A stretch of 58,686 nt of DNA from Prochlorococcus sp. AG-402-N08 (GCA_003216535.1 QCIS01000011.1:1-58686), one strand, 5' to 3'; counted from the stretch's first letter, positions 43,356-52,831 are shown. A program made the numbers and translations. The notes: generated by a model not told the origin, from the sequence alone.

Positions 43356-45164
43356 TTATTGATTTAATTTCAAGACTGCCATAAAAGCTTCTTGAGGGAC
43401 TTCAACTTTACCCATTGCCTTCATCCTCTTTTTACCTTTGGCTTGTTTCTTTAAAAGTTTCTTTTTCCTAGAAATATCCCCTCCATAACATTTAGATAAA
43501 ACATCTTTTCGCAAAGCACTTATGCTTTCACTTGCAATAATCCTGCTACCGATTGATGCTTGAATAGGTATTTTAAATTGTTGTTTTGGAATAAGTTCTT
43601 TTAATTTCTCAACTAAACTTCTGCCAATTCCATAAGCCTTATCTTTATGAACAATAGAAGTTAATGGATCTGCTCTTTCTGAATTTATGAGAACATCTAA
43701 TCTAACAAGGTCATTTTTTCTATAGCCAATCAAATGATATTCCATTGATGCATAACCTTGGGTTCTACTTTTCATTTGATCAAAGAAATCTGTAACAACT
43801 TCTGCTAATGGAATTTCATACATCAAGGTAACTCGATCTGTTGTTATATATTTCATATCTATAAATACTCCCCTTCTTTCCTGGCATAAACCCATTAATG
43901 TTCCATTAAATTCATTGGGAGCATAAATTTCCATTTTCACATAAGGCTCTTCTATTGATTCTCTAAGTTGTGGATCAGGAATTGTAGAAGGATTATCAAT
44001 AAAGATATGTTCCTGCTGATTTAAATTAACTTTATAAATAACAGATGGTGCCGTTACGATTAAATCCAAGTCATATTCTCTTTCTAATCTTTCTTGAACA
44101 ATCTCCATATGAAGAAGTCCTAGGAATCCGCACCTAAATCCGAAGCCCATTGCGCTACTGGTTTCGGGCTCATATTTTAAAGCTGCATCAGATAATTGTA
44201 ATTTTTCTAGTGATACTCTTAAATCCGGGAATTGATCAGCATCAGTCGGGAATAAGCCACAAAAAACCATAGGATTTGCTGTCTTATATCCAGGCAAAGG
44301 ATCATTGGCAGGTGAATTTAAAAGGGTAATAGTATCTCCCACTCTCGCATCAGCAACTGATTTTATAGAAGCAGCTAAATAACCAACTTCTCCTGCATGT
44401 AATTCATCAACTTGCTGCTGATCAGGTGCCATTATTCCTATCTCATCTAGTTCATAATTTTTCTTACTTGCCATTAATAATATTTTTTCTCTCTTATTTA
44501 GCGACCCAGATATCACCCTGAAATAAACAATAACTCCCCTGTACGGATCATAATAAGAATCAAAAATCAGTGCCTTTGTAGGTAGTTTAATTTCATCTTG
44601 AGGAGGAGGTACTCTTCTTACGATTGCTTCCAAAATATCTTTAATACCAACTCCAGTTTTTGCTGAACAATTTATTGCATTAGATGTATCAAGTCCAATA
44701 ATTTCCTCTATTTCTTGTTTTATTTTTTCAGCATCAGCCCCTGGTAAATCAACTTTATTTAAAACAGGAATAATTTCAAGATTATTTTCTAAGGCAAGAT
44801 AAACATTAGCTAAGGTTTGAGCTTCTACTCCTTGACTTGCATCAACAACAAGTAAGGCGCCTTCACAAGCTTGAAGAGATCTACTAACCTCATAAGAGAA
44901 ATCAACATGCCCTGGAGTATCTATTAAGTTCAAAACATATTCTTGGGAATCGTCAGCTTTATATTTCATCCTCGCTGCCTGTAACTTGATAGTAATTCCT
45001 CTCTCTCTTTCAAGATCCATACTGTCCAAAAATTGTTCTTGCATATCCCTTTGCTGCACGGTACCAGTATCTTGAAGTAACCTATCTGCAAGGGTAGATT
45101 TACCATGGTCAATATGAGCGATTATGCAGAAATTTCTAATTTTTGAAACCGATATATCAGTCAT
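43356..45164 (-). CDS. lepA: Elongation factor 4 (LepA)
   Basis: A 602-residue GTPase of the usual LepA length. G1 is [15 protein letters not shown] (~residues 16-30), G3 [13 protein letters not shown]4 NKVDLPGAD. The LepA-specific C-terminal domain ends with [20 protein letters not shown] and [12 protein letters not shown]. It binds the ribosome and helps translation under ionic or other stress. Transcribed with or just before the dppC-type permease gene. Confidence 0.97.
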   Translation of the reverse strand: MTDISVSKIRNFCIIAHIDHGKSTLADRLLQDTGTVQQRDMQEQFLDSMDLERERGITIKLQAARMKYKADDSQEYVLNLIDTPGHVDFSYEVSRSLQACEGALLVVDASQGVEAQTLANVYLALENNLEIIPVLNKVDLPGADAEKIKQEIEEIIGLDTSNAINCSAKTGVGIKDILEAIVRRVPPPQDEIKLPTKALIFDSYYDPYRGVIVYFRVISGSLNKREKILLMASKKNYELDEIGIMAPDQQQVDELHAGEVGYLAASIKSVADARVGDTITLLNSPANDPLPGYKTANPMVFCGLFPTDADQFPDLRVSLEKLQLSDAALKYEPETSSAMGFGFRCGFLGLLHMEIVQERLEREYDLDLIVTAPSVIYKVNLNQQEHIFIDNPSTIPDPQLRESIEEPYVKMEIYAPNEFNGTLMGLCQERRGVFIDMKYITTDRVTLMYEIPLAEVVTDFFDQMKSRTQGYASMEYHLIGYRKNDLVRLDVLINSERADPLTSIVHKDKAYGIGRSLVEKLKELIPKQQFKIPIQASIGSRIIASESISALRKDVLSKCYGGDISRKKKLLKKQAKGKKRMKAMGKVEVPQEAFMAVLKLNQ

Positions 45165-45218
45165 ATAGAAAGAAAATTCTCCTCTTATTACATCTTGATT
45201 AATATTAGCTAATTAGAA

Positions 45219-46715
45219 TTATGGATGGAAACCAAAAATGGAATTATTTCTTTTTTTAATTTCTTTTATGAAGGTACTGTAATTTTCAGAGACTGATAAT
45301 TCTGGATGAATTAAGTCATTTATTTTTTTCTGAAGATTATGCTTATCGTTTAAAAATAAAACCGATTTTTCTAGAACCTCAACCATAATTGAAACCGCAG
45401 TACTTGCTCCCGGAGAGGCTCCTAACAAAGCAGATAATGATCCATCAGATGAATTTACAATCTCAGTTCCAAATTTCAAAGAACCACCACCTTCAGTTTT
45501 TTTAATTATTTGGACTCTTTGACCAGCATTCTTTAAGTACCAATCAGAAGGATTAGCTGATGGCATCATATTCTTTAAATTCTCAACTCTTGAGTTATGG
45601 TTCTTTAATGATTGTGATATTAGGTAATTAATTAAATCGTTGTTCTTGAAACCAACGTCTAACATAGAAAAAATATTATTCTTTTTAATTGAACTAAATA
45701 AGTCAAAGTATGAACTTTGTTTTAGAAATTTTGTTGTAAATCCAGCAAAAGGTCCATATAAAAGAAGTTTTTTATTATCAATCCATCTGGTGTCTAAATG
45801 AGGCACAGACATTGGGGGCGATCCAATATCAGCTTTACCATAAACTTTTGAGTTATGTTTTTCTGTTATATCTTTTTTCTCGCAAATAAGCCATTTCCCA
45901 CTAACCGGAAATCCACCATAACTTTTTGCTTCTGGAATTTTTGATTTTTGTAAATAATTAATTGTTTTTCCACCAGCACCAAGAAAAACGTAGCCAGTTT
46001 TAATTGAAGTTTTTCTACCTTCAGAACTGATTTCTAGTTCCCATTGTTTTTTATCAATTTTCTTTAAATCTACTAATTCTGTTTTGTATCTAATTTCAAC
46101 ATTTTTGTTTAAGGAAACTAATGACAAATACTCTTTAGTTAAAGCCTCAAAATTAATATCAGTTCCTCTATCTATTCTGGTAGCAGCAATTTGAGTAGAT
46201 GGATTTCTATCTTTTGTTATTAGAGGAGCCCATGATGAAATTTCATCAAAAGATGTAGAAAATTCCATATCGATAAATTCAGGATTTTCAGTCATTTTCT
46301 GAAATCTTTTTTTTAAAAAAGAAATATTATCCTGACCAGAAACAAAGCTAATATGAGGAATAAATTTTAGAAACTTCTTAATATCAATTTTCCCTGCTTC
46401 ATACAATGAGGCCCATAAAGACATGGATGTTTCAAAAGAACGATTTATTGAGAGCGCTTTATCTATTTTTAGATTTCCTTTTTCATCTAAAGGGGTATAG
46501 TTTAATTCGCAATTAGCCGCATGTCCTGTACCTGCATTATTAAAAGCGCCAGTACTTTCACTTCCTGGAGCATTTAATTTTTCTATAATAAGAAATTTTA
46601 TATCTGGTAAAACTTCTGAAATTAGGAGGGCTAAAGTACTACTCATTATCCCTGCTCCTACTAAGACTGCATCAAAGTAGCTATTGTCACTAGTGGGATT
46701 TTTAGATGAAGTCAC
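45219..46715 (-). CDS. mqo: Malate:quinone oxidoreductase
   Basis: A 498-residue FAD enzyme. The N-terminal Rossmann loop is [14 protein letters not shown] (residues ~19-32), followed by [23 protein letters not shown], a strong Mqo signature. GFPVSGKWL and the late [15 protein letters not shown] also fit. It oxidises malate to oxaloacetate and passes electrons to the quinone pool at the membrane surface. It stands alone and diverges from nfu over 70 bases. Confidence 0.94.
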   Translation of the reverse strand: MTSSKNPTSDNSYFDAVLVGAGIMSSTLALLISEVLPDIKFLIIEKLNAPGSESTGAFNNAGTGHAANCELNYTPLDEKGNLKIDKALSINRSFETSMSLWASLYEAGKIDIKKFLKFIPHISFVSGQDNISFLKKRFQKMTENPEFIDMEFSTSFDEISSWAPLITKDRNPSTQIAATRIDRGTDINFEALTKEYLSLVSLNKNVEIRYKTELVDLKKIDKKQWELEISSEGRKTSIKTGYVFLGAGGKTINYLQKSKIPEAKSYGGFPVSGKWLICEKKDITEKHNSKVYGKADIGSPPMSVPHLDTRWIDNKKLLLYGPFAGFTTKFLKQSSYFDLFSSIKKNNIFSMLDVGFKNNDLINYLISQSLKNHNSRVENLKNMMPSANPSDWYLKNAGQRVQIIKKTEGGGSLKFGTEIVNSSDGSLSALLGASPGASTAVSIMVEVLEKSVLFLNDKHNLQKKINDLIHPELSVSENYSTFIKEIKKRNNSIFGFHP

Positions 46716-46785
46716 AACAGAAAATTATCTTTTTTGCAATTAATCAGATTTCTTTCTAGGCTTATTATAAAGTTAATCCAAAATT

Positions 46786-47031
46786 ATGAGTACTGAAACA
46801 CTCTCGCTGACAAACGAAAATGTAGAAAAAGTCCTTGACGAGCTAAGACCTTTTTTAATTTCTGATGGAGGTAATGTAGAGATTGCAGAAATAGATGGTC
46901 CAATTGTCAAAGTCAGACTTCAAGGAGCATGTGGTAGTTGCCCAAGTAGCACTATGACTCTCAAAATGGGTATTGAAAGAAAGTTAAAAGAAATGATTCC
47001 TGAAATAAGCGAAGTTGTCCAAGTTTTGTAA
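46786..47031 (+). CDS. nfu: NifU-like iron-sulfur cluster scaffold (Nfu)
   Basis: An 81-residue protein consisting only of the NifU C-terminal domain. [13 protein letters not shown] and [22 protein letters not shown] are the signatures, with the cluster-binding C49 and C52. It assembles or transfers Fe-S clusters; in cyanobacteria the Nfu homologue is important for photosystem I cluster assembly. A TATTAT box lies ~18 bases upstream, but the promoter is not secure. Confidence 0.94.
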   Translation: MSTETLSLTNENVEKVLDELRPFLISDGGNVEIAEIDGPIVKVRLQGACGSCPSSTMTLKMGIERKLKEMIPEISEVVQVL

Positions 47032-47053
47032 AAATTTTTAATTGAAATATATA

Positions 47054-47311
47054 TTATTTAGTTTTTAATTCCTTCAACAAAGATGATTCCATATCAAGGC
47101 AATCAATTGGAAGTCCTTGACCAATAGCGATTAGAAGGGGTGCAAGAATTCCTAAAGTAAAAACTAAATTTGATTGGCTTACATCATATTTACTTAAAGT
47201 AAAAGTTATCAAATAAATAATTGAAAAATACGCATGTAGGGAAAAAAATTCTTTTGGCTTCAGCACTGGCCACCTTAAAGTATTTCCCAAGAAATATAAA
47301 AAACCTGTCAT
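47054..47311 (-). CDS. Hypothetical membrane protein, 85 residues
   Basis: Two hydrophobic segments (about residues 24-40 and 48-66) separated by a short polar turn (SKYDVSQSN), with a cytoplasmic-looking N-terminus and an acidic, Lys-containing end. No family recognised. It converges with nfu, leaving 22 bases between stops. The membrane pattern makes it likely a real gene, but nothing indicates its role. Confidence 0.6.
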   Translation of the reverse strand: MTGFLYFLGNTLRWPVLKPKEFFSLHAYFSIIYLITFTLSKYDVSQSNLVFTLGILAPLLIAIGQGLPIDCLDMESSLLKELKTK

Positions 47312-47437
47312 AAAAAAATAGTTACATGAATGTTAAACCAAATATAAACATAATCCTTTTTAGAGACTATTTATAAAAAAATTTACCTAAGATAATAATT
47401 AAAAAAATATTAAATCTTCGTTTCCATTTGTAAAAGC

Positions 47438-47467
47438 TAGACATTCCTAGCAAAATACGCTTATAAT
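47438..47467 (+). promoter_or_regulatory. Near-consensus promoter of the riboswitch-PirA-like unit
   Basis: TAGACA (five of six matches to TTGACA) at 47438-47443 and a perfect TATAAT at 47462-47467, with an 18-base spacer. The expected start is about 47474, the first base of the palindrome listed next. Confidence 0.78.
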
Positions 47468-47473
47468 AATTTG

Positions 47474-47487
47474 GTAGCAATTGCTAC
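47474..47487. promoter_or_regulatory. Perfect 14-bp palindrome fitting the NtcA site GTA-N8-TAC
   Basis: GTAGCAATTGCTAC reads the same on both strands and fits the NtcA consensus exactly. NtcA-activated promoters normally have the site near -41.5; here it covers about +1 to +14, a place that suits repression. As RNA it could also fold into a 5-bp hairpin with an AAUU loop, so a 5'-end RNA structure is an alternative. Confidence 0.6.
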
Positions 47488-47491
47488 TTTT

Positions 47492-47549
47492 TCGTTCACC
47501 CTCACTTGAGGGCGCAGTTCGAGTCATACCATGGAACGGGGGATGGCCG
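47492..47549 (+). promoter_or_regulatory. Glutamine riboswitch, Downstream-peptide (glutamine-II) type
   Basis: A GC-rich leader in an AT-rich region. P1 pairs CGTTC (47493-47497) with GAACG (47534-47538); P2 is a hairpin CCCTC (47499-47503) with GAGGG (47508-47512). The joining stretch GCGCAGTTCGAGTCATACC matches the conserved core of the Downstream-peptide RNA motif, shown elsewhere to bind glutamine and found upstream of short ORFs in marine cyanobacteria and cyanophages. Here it lies directly before a 57-codon gene. The recognition is from memory of the motif; a covariance-model match would settle it. Confidence 0.85.
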
Positions 47550-47566
47550 TGTTGTCACATCGAAAC

Positions 47567-47740
47567 ATGACTACTTTAACTTACAGAGGTAAAAACTACG
47601 TTCAAAACAAAGAAGCTGCTAAAAAGCAACTTGTTGAACTTACCTACAGAAGAAACGTATACACCAATAGAATGGATGACGCTTCTTCAAGTAATGAAAA
47701 AGCAGAATTAAATTACAGAGGTGTTAATTACACTAAATAA
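47567..47740 (+). CDS. DUF4278 protein, PirA-like putative nitrogen regulator
   Basis: A 57-residue protein with three YRG-type repeats: LTYRGKNY (residues 3-10), LTYRRNVY and LNYRGVNY near the end. This is the DUF4278 pattern. In Synechocystis the DUF4278 protein PirA binds the PII signalling protein and limits arginine synthesis, and its gene is repressed by NtcA. I chose the ATG at 47567, just after the riboswitch; an in-frame ATG at 47531 lies inside the riboswitch and is unlikely. Its promoter, NtcA-like palindrome and riboswitch imply expression when glutamine is high. A terminator follows 16 bases after the stop. Confidence 0.85.
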   Translation: MTTLTYRGKNYVQNKEAAKKQLVELTYRRNVYTNRMDDASSSNEKAELNYRGVNYTK

Positions 47741-47756
47741 TTTAATTAAACAAATT

Positions 47757-47788
47757 AAAAGCCCCTTTTTAAGGGGCTTTTTTTTTGG
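47757..47788 (+). terminator. Intrinsic terminator after the DUF4278 gene
   Basis: AAAAGCCCCTT pairs with AAGGGGCTTTT round a three-base T loop, followed by a run of T. It is the clearest Rho-independent terminator in the window and separates the small gene from arsM. Confidence 0.9.
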
Positions 47789-47822
47789 CTATATTATATT
47801 TATTAAGAGTGCTTTAAAAAAT

Positions 47823-48617
47823 ATGTCTGAAAGTTGCTGTAATACAAACACATCGAATAAAGCACCTAATCAATTCGATCATAAAGATGCGATTCAACAA
47901 AGATATGGCTCAGCTGCACAAGAAAAAGAAAGCTGTCTTTGTACACCAGTTGGGTTTAATCCCGTTTTACTTGAAGCAATTCCTCAAGAGGTTATAGAAA
48001 GAGACTATGGGTGTGGTGATCCAACAAAATATGTTCAAAAAAATGATGTAGTCTTAGATCTTGGAAGTGGTAGCGGCAAAAATGCTTTCATTTGTGCCCA
48101 AATTGTTGGGAAAGAAGGGAAAGTTATTGGAGTTGATCAGAATCCTGACATGCTTTCTTTATCAAGATCAGCCTCTAAAGAAGTTACAAAAAATATAGGT
48201 TTCAACAATACAGAATTTCTAGAAGGTTCAATTGAAAAACTTGATGAATTAGATAAAGATTTAAATCCATTAATTGCAGATAAATCAGTTGATATTATTT
48301 TAAGTAATTGCGTTTTAAACTTGGTAAGTCCAGAATCTAGAAATAATCTTCTAAGAAATATAAAAAGAGTTTTAAGCGATAATGGAAGAATTGCAATTAG
48401 CGATATTGTCTCGAATAAAAAAGTTCCTTTAAGATTGCAAAATGATCATGACTTATGGACAGGATGTATAAGTGGAGCATGGTATGAGCCAGAGTTTATA
48501 AGTGATTTTAAAGAACTAGGTTTTAAAAATTTAGAATTTGCAGAAAGGAGTACTGAACCTTGGAAAGTTATTGAGGATATTGAATTTAGAACAGTAACTT
48601 TAGTAGGCAATATTTAA
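47823..48617 (+). CDS. arsM: Arsenite methyltransferase (ArsM-like)
   Basis: A 264-residue SAM methyltransferase. The SAM loop is VLDLGSGSGKNA (~residues 76-87) followed by VIGVDQNPDML. Thiols expected for As(III) binding are present: ESCLC near residue 38, SNCVLNLV and TGCISGA. It methylates arsenite to less harmful or volatile forms. I start it at the ATG at 47823 (MSESCC); the frame is open further upstream, but that extension would run through the terminator at 47757-47788. The transcript probably begins in the short gap after that terminator. Confidence 0.85.
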   Translation: MSESCCNTNTSNKAPNQFDHKDAIQQRYGSAAQEKESCLCTPVGFNPVLLEAIPQEVIERDYGCGDPTKYVQKNDVVLDLGSGSGKNAFICAQIVGKEGKVIGVDQNPDMLSLSRSASKEVTKNIGFNNTEFLEGSIEKLDELDKDLNPLIADKSVDIILSNCVLNLVSPESRNNLLRNIKRVLSDNGRIAISDIVSNKKVPLRLQNDHDLWTGCISGAWYEPEFISDFKELGFKNLEFAERSTEPWKVIEDIEFRTVTLVGNI

Positions 48618-48654
48618 AAAAATTCAAGAGTTTAAAATATAGTTTAAATTTTCC

Positions 48655-49830
48655 ATGATAAATAATCTTAGAGATCAAATACCAGCATTAAAAAATAAGT
48701 ATTATTTCAACTATGGTGGTCAAGGACCATTACCAAAATCTTCTTTAGAAGCAATGGTTAAAACTTGGGAAATTATCCAGGATTTAGGACCATTTACCAA
48801 TGATATGTGGCCTTTTATTTACAAAGAGATATTGACCACAAAAAGAATCATTGCACAAAAATTAGGTGTCAATACAAAGAATGTAGCTTTAACCGAGAAT
48901 ATCTCTTCTGGCATGATTTTGCCCTTTTGGGGAATAAAAGTAAAAGAGGGAGAAGAGTTGTTAATAAGTGACTGTGAACATCCTGGAGTAGTAGCTGCAG
49001 GTCGTGAATTTTGCAGAAGAAATAAATTAATATTCAAAATTTTGCCAATCCAAAAAATTAAAAATCTAAACGACGAAAATATAATTTTAGAGATTTTGAA
49101 AAATCTAAATAGTAAGACTAGGATCCTAATTATTTCTCATATTTTATGGAACTTTGGATATAAAATTCCTTTAAAACAAATTTCTATCGAATTAAAAAAT
49201 AATCGAGAAAATTCTTATCTTCTTGTTGATGGTGCTCAAACCTTTGGGCACATAAAAATTGAAAAAGAAGTTTATTATTCTGATTTATATTCAATAACTT
49301 CACATAAATGGGCATGTGGACCAGAAGGACTTGGAGCTATTTATCTCTCAGATAGATTTATTCATGAAACAGATCCAACAATAATTGGTTGGAAATCATT
49401 AAAAAAAGAACAAGGCATTTATGAACCTTCTGATAATCTTTTTCATACTGATGCAAGGAAGTTTGAAATAGCTACTTCTTGTATTCCTTTACTTGCAGGT
49501 CTGCGAAATTCTTTAGATCTTTTGGATAAAGACTGCCATGAGAAAGAAAAAAGCAAAAATATACAAAGATTAAGTGAAAAACTTTGGGATGAATTAAATC
49601 AATTAAAAGAAATTGAATTAGTTTTAGAAAAAAAATACTTAAATGGGATAGTTAGTTTTAATATCGAAAATATCAAAGATAAGGAAAAATTTGTGAGGAA
49701 ACTTGGAGAAAAAAAAATTTGGATTAGAGTTTTAGAAGATCCAAAATGGTTTAGAGCATGCGTTCATCAAATGACTACAGAAGCTGAGATTGATTTACTT
49801 TCTAAAGAAATTAAAAAAATCTTGACTTAA
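48655..49830 (+). CDS. Class V aminotransferase family protein (cysteine desulfurase/lyase-like)
   Basis: A 391-residue PLP enzyme of the class V fold. The substrate region begins YYFNYGGQGPLPKSSLEAM; TENISSGMILPFWG is the PLP phosphate-loop area, VDGAQTFGHI carries the Asp and TSHKWACGPEGLGAIYL the PLP Lys (in HKW). Family members include cysteine desulfurases, cystine lyases and isopenicillin-N-epimerase-like enzymes; without further evidence I cannot choose. It follows arsM by 37 bases and converges with the SDR gene. Confidence 0.82.
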   Translation: MINNLRDQIPALKNKYYFNYGGQGPLPKSSLEAMVKTWEIIQDLGPFTNDMWPFIYKEILTTKRIIAQKLGVNTKNVALTENISSGMILPFWGIKVKEGEELLISDCEHPGVVAAGREFCRRNKLIFKILPIQKIKNLNDENIILEILKNLNSKTRILIISHILWNFGYKIPLKQISIELKNNRENSYLLVDGAQTFGHIKIEKEVYYSDLYSITSHKWACGPEGLGAIYLSDRFIHETDPTIIGWKSLKKEQGIYEPSDNLFHTDARKFEIATSCIPLLAGLRNSLDLLDKDCHEKEKSKNIQRLSEKLWDELNQLKEIELVLEKKYLNGIVSFNIENIKDKEKFVRKLGEKKIWIRVLEDPKWFRACVHQMTTEAEIDLLSKEIKKILT

Positions 49831-49860
49831 AGATTTATTGATATAAAGATAAAATTTAAT

Positions 49861-50565
49861 TTACCAGGGTATCTCGGAACTGTCCCATGCAATAAATTTC
49901 CCCGTAGATTCTGATGATTGATTTTTAATAATATTGATCAAAAATTGAGATGATTTTTCTTTACTAAATAATTTATGTTCTGGAACAAATTTATGAAAAG
50001 GTCTAGATAAATCAGTATCTACTGTTCCTGGATGAAGCAATGTAATAGTAGCCTTTGGGAAACGTCTAGCCCACTCAATACTTAAAGATTTAAAAAACTG
50101 ATTCTGGGCAGATTTTGCAGCTCTATATGAATACCAACCTCCAGTTTGATTATCTTTAATGCTTCCCACTCTTGCACTTATACTTGCAAAATTAAAATCA
50201 AAATCTTTTGGTATAAATTCTTCAATCGCTTTAGCTAATAAAATAGGAGAAAAGGCATTTATTGAAAAACTTTCAATCATATTTTTTTTATCAAGATGTT
50301 GTAATCTTTTTTCTGGTTTAAGAGAATCACTATGAAGTCTCCCTGTTGCATTAATGACTAACCTTAATTTTGAAGAATGATTCGATATTTTATTTTTCAA
50401 CTGCAAAAGTGATTGAGAATCCTCTATATCTAATTCCCAAAAAGGATTAAATTCACTTTGTCTTCCACACAAAACAACATCTAAATCTTTTTCACTTTCA
50501 CTAAGATCTTTAGCTAGTTGTGTTCCAATTCCACCTGCCCCTACAACTAAGGCTAACCCTTTCAT
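49861..50565 (-). CDS. Short-chain dehydrogenase/reductase
   Basis: A 234-residue SDR. The cofactor loop is VVGAGGIGTQLAKDL (residues ~7-21), a variant of TGxxxGIG. NFASISARVG holds the catalytic Ser and YSYRAAKSAQNQFFKSL the Tyr and Lys. LHPGTVDTDLSRPF is typical of the C-factor-like branch. The substrate is unknown. It is flanked by the class V aminotransferase (convergent) and murE (same strand, 81 bases). Confidence 0.86.
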   Translation of the reverse strand: MKGLALVVGAGGIGTQLAKDLSESEKDLDVVLCGRQSEFNPFWELDIEDSQSLLQLKNKISNHSSKLRLVINATGRLHSDSLKPEKRLQHLDKKNMIESFSINAFSPILLAKAIEEFIPKDFDFNFASISARVGSIKDNQTGGWYSYRAAKSAQNQFFKSLSIEWARRFPKATITLLHPGTVDTDLSRPFHKFVPEHKLFSKEKSSQFLINIIKNQSSESTGKFIAWDSSEIPW

Positions 50566-50646
50566 CTTATTAAATTAACTTCATTTATTCTATGAAACTT
50601 TTCCTATAATTTGCGTAAAAATCTTTCTTATTTGATTTAAGAAATT

Positions 50647-52182
50647 TTATTGATATTTACTTTTTTCTTTTAATAATTTATAAGCTATTTTTCTATCATC
50701 AAAATCAATAACTTTATCATTCAGAATTTGATAGTCTTCATGTCCTTTTCCTGCAATTAAAACTATATCTTTTTTATTGGCAAATTTAATAGATTCATTT
50801 ATTGCTTTAAGTCTATCAATCTCAACTGTTATTTTTTCTCTTTTTTCTATACCTATCAAAATATCATTTACTATCTTTTGAGGTTCTTCTGATCTTGGAT
50901 TATCTGATGTTATAAATACATGATCAGAAAAATCTTCAGCTATTGATCCCATTAAAGGCCTTTTACTACTATCTCGATCTCCACCACAGCCAAAAACAGT
51001 TATGAGTTTACCTTCACAAAGTTTTTTAATTGATTGCAAAACTTTTTTTAATCCATCAGGAGTATGTGCATAATCAATAATTACTGTTGGAAGTGATCTT
51101 GAAACAGCATTATTATCAATTTCTATTTTCTCCATTCTCCCAGGAGCACCAGGAAAAGATTTTATTAACTTTGATAAATCTTTTAAAGAAAAATTCAGTT
51201 TATACAAAATTGTTATTGCTTGAATCGCATTCATTAAATTAAATTCACCAACAAGTGGAACAAAAAGTTGAATTTTTTCCTTAGGTGTATGAAAAATACA
51301 GGTGGAACCACTTTCAGTAAATTTTTTATCTGTTACGTAAAAAAAATCATCATTTTTAAATTCGCTCTTAGTAATCTTTGTAGAGACTAATGAGGATCTT
51401 TTTTCAATATCAGATGATAATTTAGATATCCAAAGGTCATCATGATTTAATACAGAAATTCCATCTTTTTCTATTAAGTAAGGTAGGAAAAATAGTTTTC
51501 TTTTTGTTTGAAAATAAGATTCCATATCTGAGTGATAATCAAGATGATCTTGAGTTAAATTAGTGAAAATAGCAGCCACAAATTCGCAGCCTGATATCCT
51601 TTTTTGAGCAATAGAATGAGAACTTACTTCTAATATCGCGAATTCAGATTCTGCCTCAACAGCAGCATTTAATTTCTTTTGAAGTTTATCCGCGAAATCA
51701 GTTGTATGAGATGCCACCTCAGAGAAGCCTTGCCATCTATTAAACAAGGTTCCAAATAATGCAGTCTTTTTCCCTAATTTTTTTAAAAGATATTCCAGTA
51801 AAAAAGTGATTGTAGTTTTTCCATTGGTACCTGTGACACCAATAAGTTTCAGTTTTCTTGAGGGCCTATCCCAAAACTCAGCGACTATTTGTCCAAAAAT
51901 ATAATCTAAATTATCCTCTATTACTAAAACTCTTGCTCTATCAATAGATCCAATATTCTCTTTTGCAGCATATCCAATAATGGCAGCCTCAGCACCATTT
52001 TCAATTGCTTCAATACAATATTTTCCTCCATCAACATTTAAACCAGGCATACCTAAAAATAAAGTTCCTTTTTGTACTTCTTTAGAGTTAAAAGAAATAT
52101 TATTGATTTCTTGATCAATTAGATCTAATGGGGGGATAATTCCCACCAAATCTAAAAGTTTATATAATTTTATAGATCTCAT
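50647..52182 (-). CDS. murE: UDP-N-acetylmuramoyl-tripeptide synthetase MurE
   Basis: A 511-residue Mur ligase. The ATP loop is GVTGTNGKTTITFLLEYLL (~residues 113-131), ILEVSSHSIAQKR is the conserved core, and FITSDNPRSEEPQKIV carries the DNPR motif that selects meso-diaminopimelate. It adds the third residue to the peptidoglycan precursor. It starts a tight minus-strand trio, preceding in the sequence the DUF836 gene (10 bases) and yidD (4 bases) which are upstream in transcription order. Confidence 0.94.
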   Translation of the reverse strand: MRSIKLYKLLDLVGIIPPLDLIDQEINNISFNSKEVQKGTLFLGMPGLNVDGGKYCIEAIENGAEAAIIGYAAKENIGSIDRARVLVIEDNLDYIFGQIVAEFWDRPSRKLKLIGVTGTNGKTTITFLLEYLLKKLGKKTALFGTLFNRWQGFSEVASHTTDFADKLQKKLNAAVEAESEFAILEVSSHSIAQKRISGCEFVAAIFTNLTQDHLDYHSDMESYFQTKRKLFFLPYLIEKDGISVLNHDDLWISKLSSDIEKRSSLVSTKITKSEFKNDDFFYVTDKKFTESGSTCIFHTPKEKIQLFVPLVGEFNLMNAIQAITILYKLNFSLKDLSKLIKSFPGAPGRMEKIEIDNNAVSRSLPTVIIDYAHTPDGLKKVLQSIKKLCEGKLITVFGCGGDRDSSKRPLMGSIAEDFSDHVFITSDNPRSEEPQKIVNDILIGIEKREKITVEIDRLKAINESIKFANKKDIVLIAGKGHEDYQILNDKVIDFDDRKIAYKLLKEKSKYQ

Positions 52183-52192
52183 ATAACAAAAA

Positions 52193-52495
52193 TTATTTCT
52201 TCAGAATGGTATTAATATTTTTTTGAAACCAATACTTTAATTGATCATCTTTTAATCTTGGAGAAATACGAGGTAATTCTATAATTTCCTTAGACCTAAT
52301 TCCTTCAACAGCAATAACGGGTACTTCATTATCATATTTTTTATATTTATCTTTATATAAATCGACCCTATCAATATCAATTTCTTTAAGCTCCTCAAGA
52401 TTAGGGAATAACTCATTAAGATTTATTTTTGCCAATTTGTTTTTTAATGAATCACAAATGCAACATCCCTGCCTAACAAAAATAAATATTTTCAT
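52193..52495 (-). CDS. Glutaredoxin-like protein (DUF836)
   Basis: A 100-residue thioredoxin-fold protein. The N-terminal strand KIFIFVRQGCCICDSL contains C11 and C14 as the redox pair, and NEVPVIAVEGIRS has the cis-Pro region. DUF836 proteins are glutaredoxin-like with unknown partners. It sits between yidD and murE in a compact operon-like arrangement. Confidence 0.82.
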   Translation of the reverse strand: MKIFIFVRQGCCICDSLKNKLAKINLNELFPNLEELKEIDIDRVDLYKDKYKKYDNEVPVIAVEGIRSKEIIELPRISPRLKDDQLKYWFQKNINTILKK

Positions 52496-52499
52496 TCAT

Positions 52500-52736
52500 T
52501 CAATCAGGGACGGGGTCACATCCACAGGGAGTTAAAGGATGACATCTGCTTAATCTTCTTAAAGTTAACCACCCTCCCTTCCAAGGACCATGTCTAGTAA
52601 TTGCCTCGTATCCATAAGAGCTACAGCTTGGAATAAATCTACATCTTGGTCCGAAAAAAGGAGAAAACCACTTTTGATAAAAGGAAATCATAAAAAGAAG
52701 TATAGAAGTAATTGATTTGTTAATAGTTTTGATCAC
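52500..52736 (-). CDS. yidD: Membrane protein insertion efficiency factor YidD
   Basis: A 78-residue protein with an N-terminal hydrophobic stretch and the signature CRFIPSCSSYGYEAI, then GWLTLRRLSRCHP and a Cys-rich end (CGCDPVPD). YidD assists insertion of membrane proteins with YidC. It is the first gene of the yidD-DUF836-murE series and diverges from rpsD across 95 bases. Confidence 0.93.
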   Translation of the reverse strand: MIKTINKSITSILLFMISFYQKWFSPFFGPRCRFIPSCSSYGYEAITRHGPWKGGWLTLRRLSRCHPLTPCGCDPVPD

Positions 52737-52831
52737 TTTAATGATGTAAAATGAAATTTCAGTAGTAACTTAGTTTAATTGAATTTAATCAATTATCCAA
52801 TTTATTGCAAATTTCTATTTAATCTAAAATT

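Noticed and set aside
47531-47566. Earlier in-frame ATG for the DUF4278 protein
   Set aside because: It lies in the P1 strand of the riboswitch, and the conserved LTYRG motif starts right after the ATG at 47567.
47721-47822. Upstream extension of the arsM frame beginning at an ATG at 47721
   Set aside because: It would overlap the DUF4278 stop and translate through the intrinsic terminator; the ATG at 47823 starts the conserved protein.
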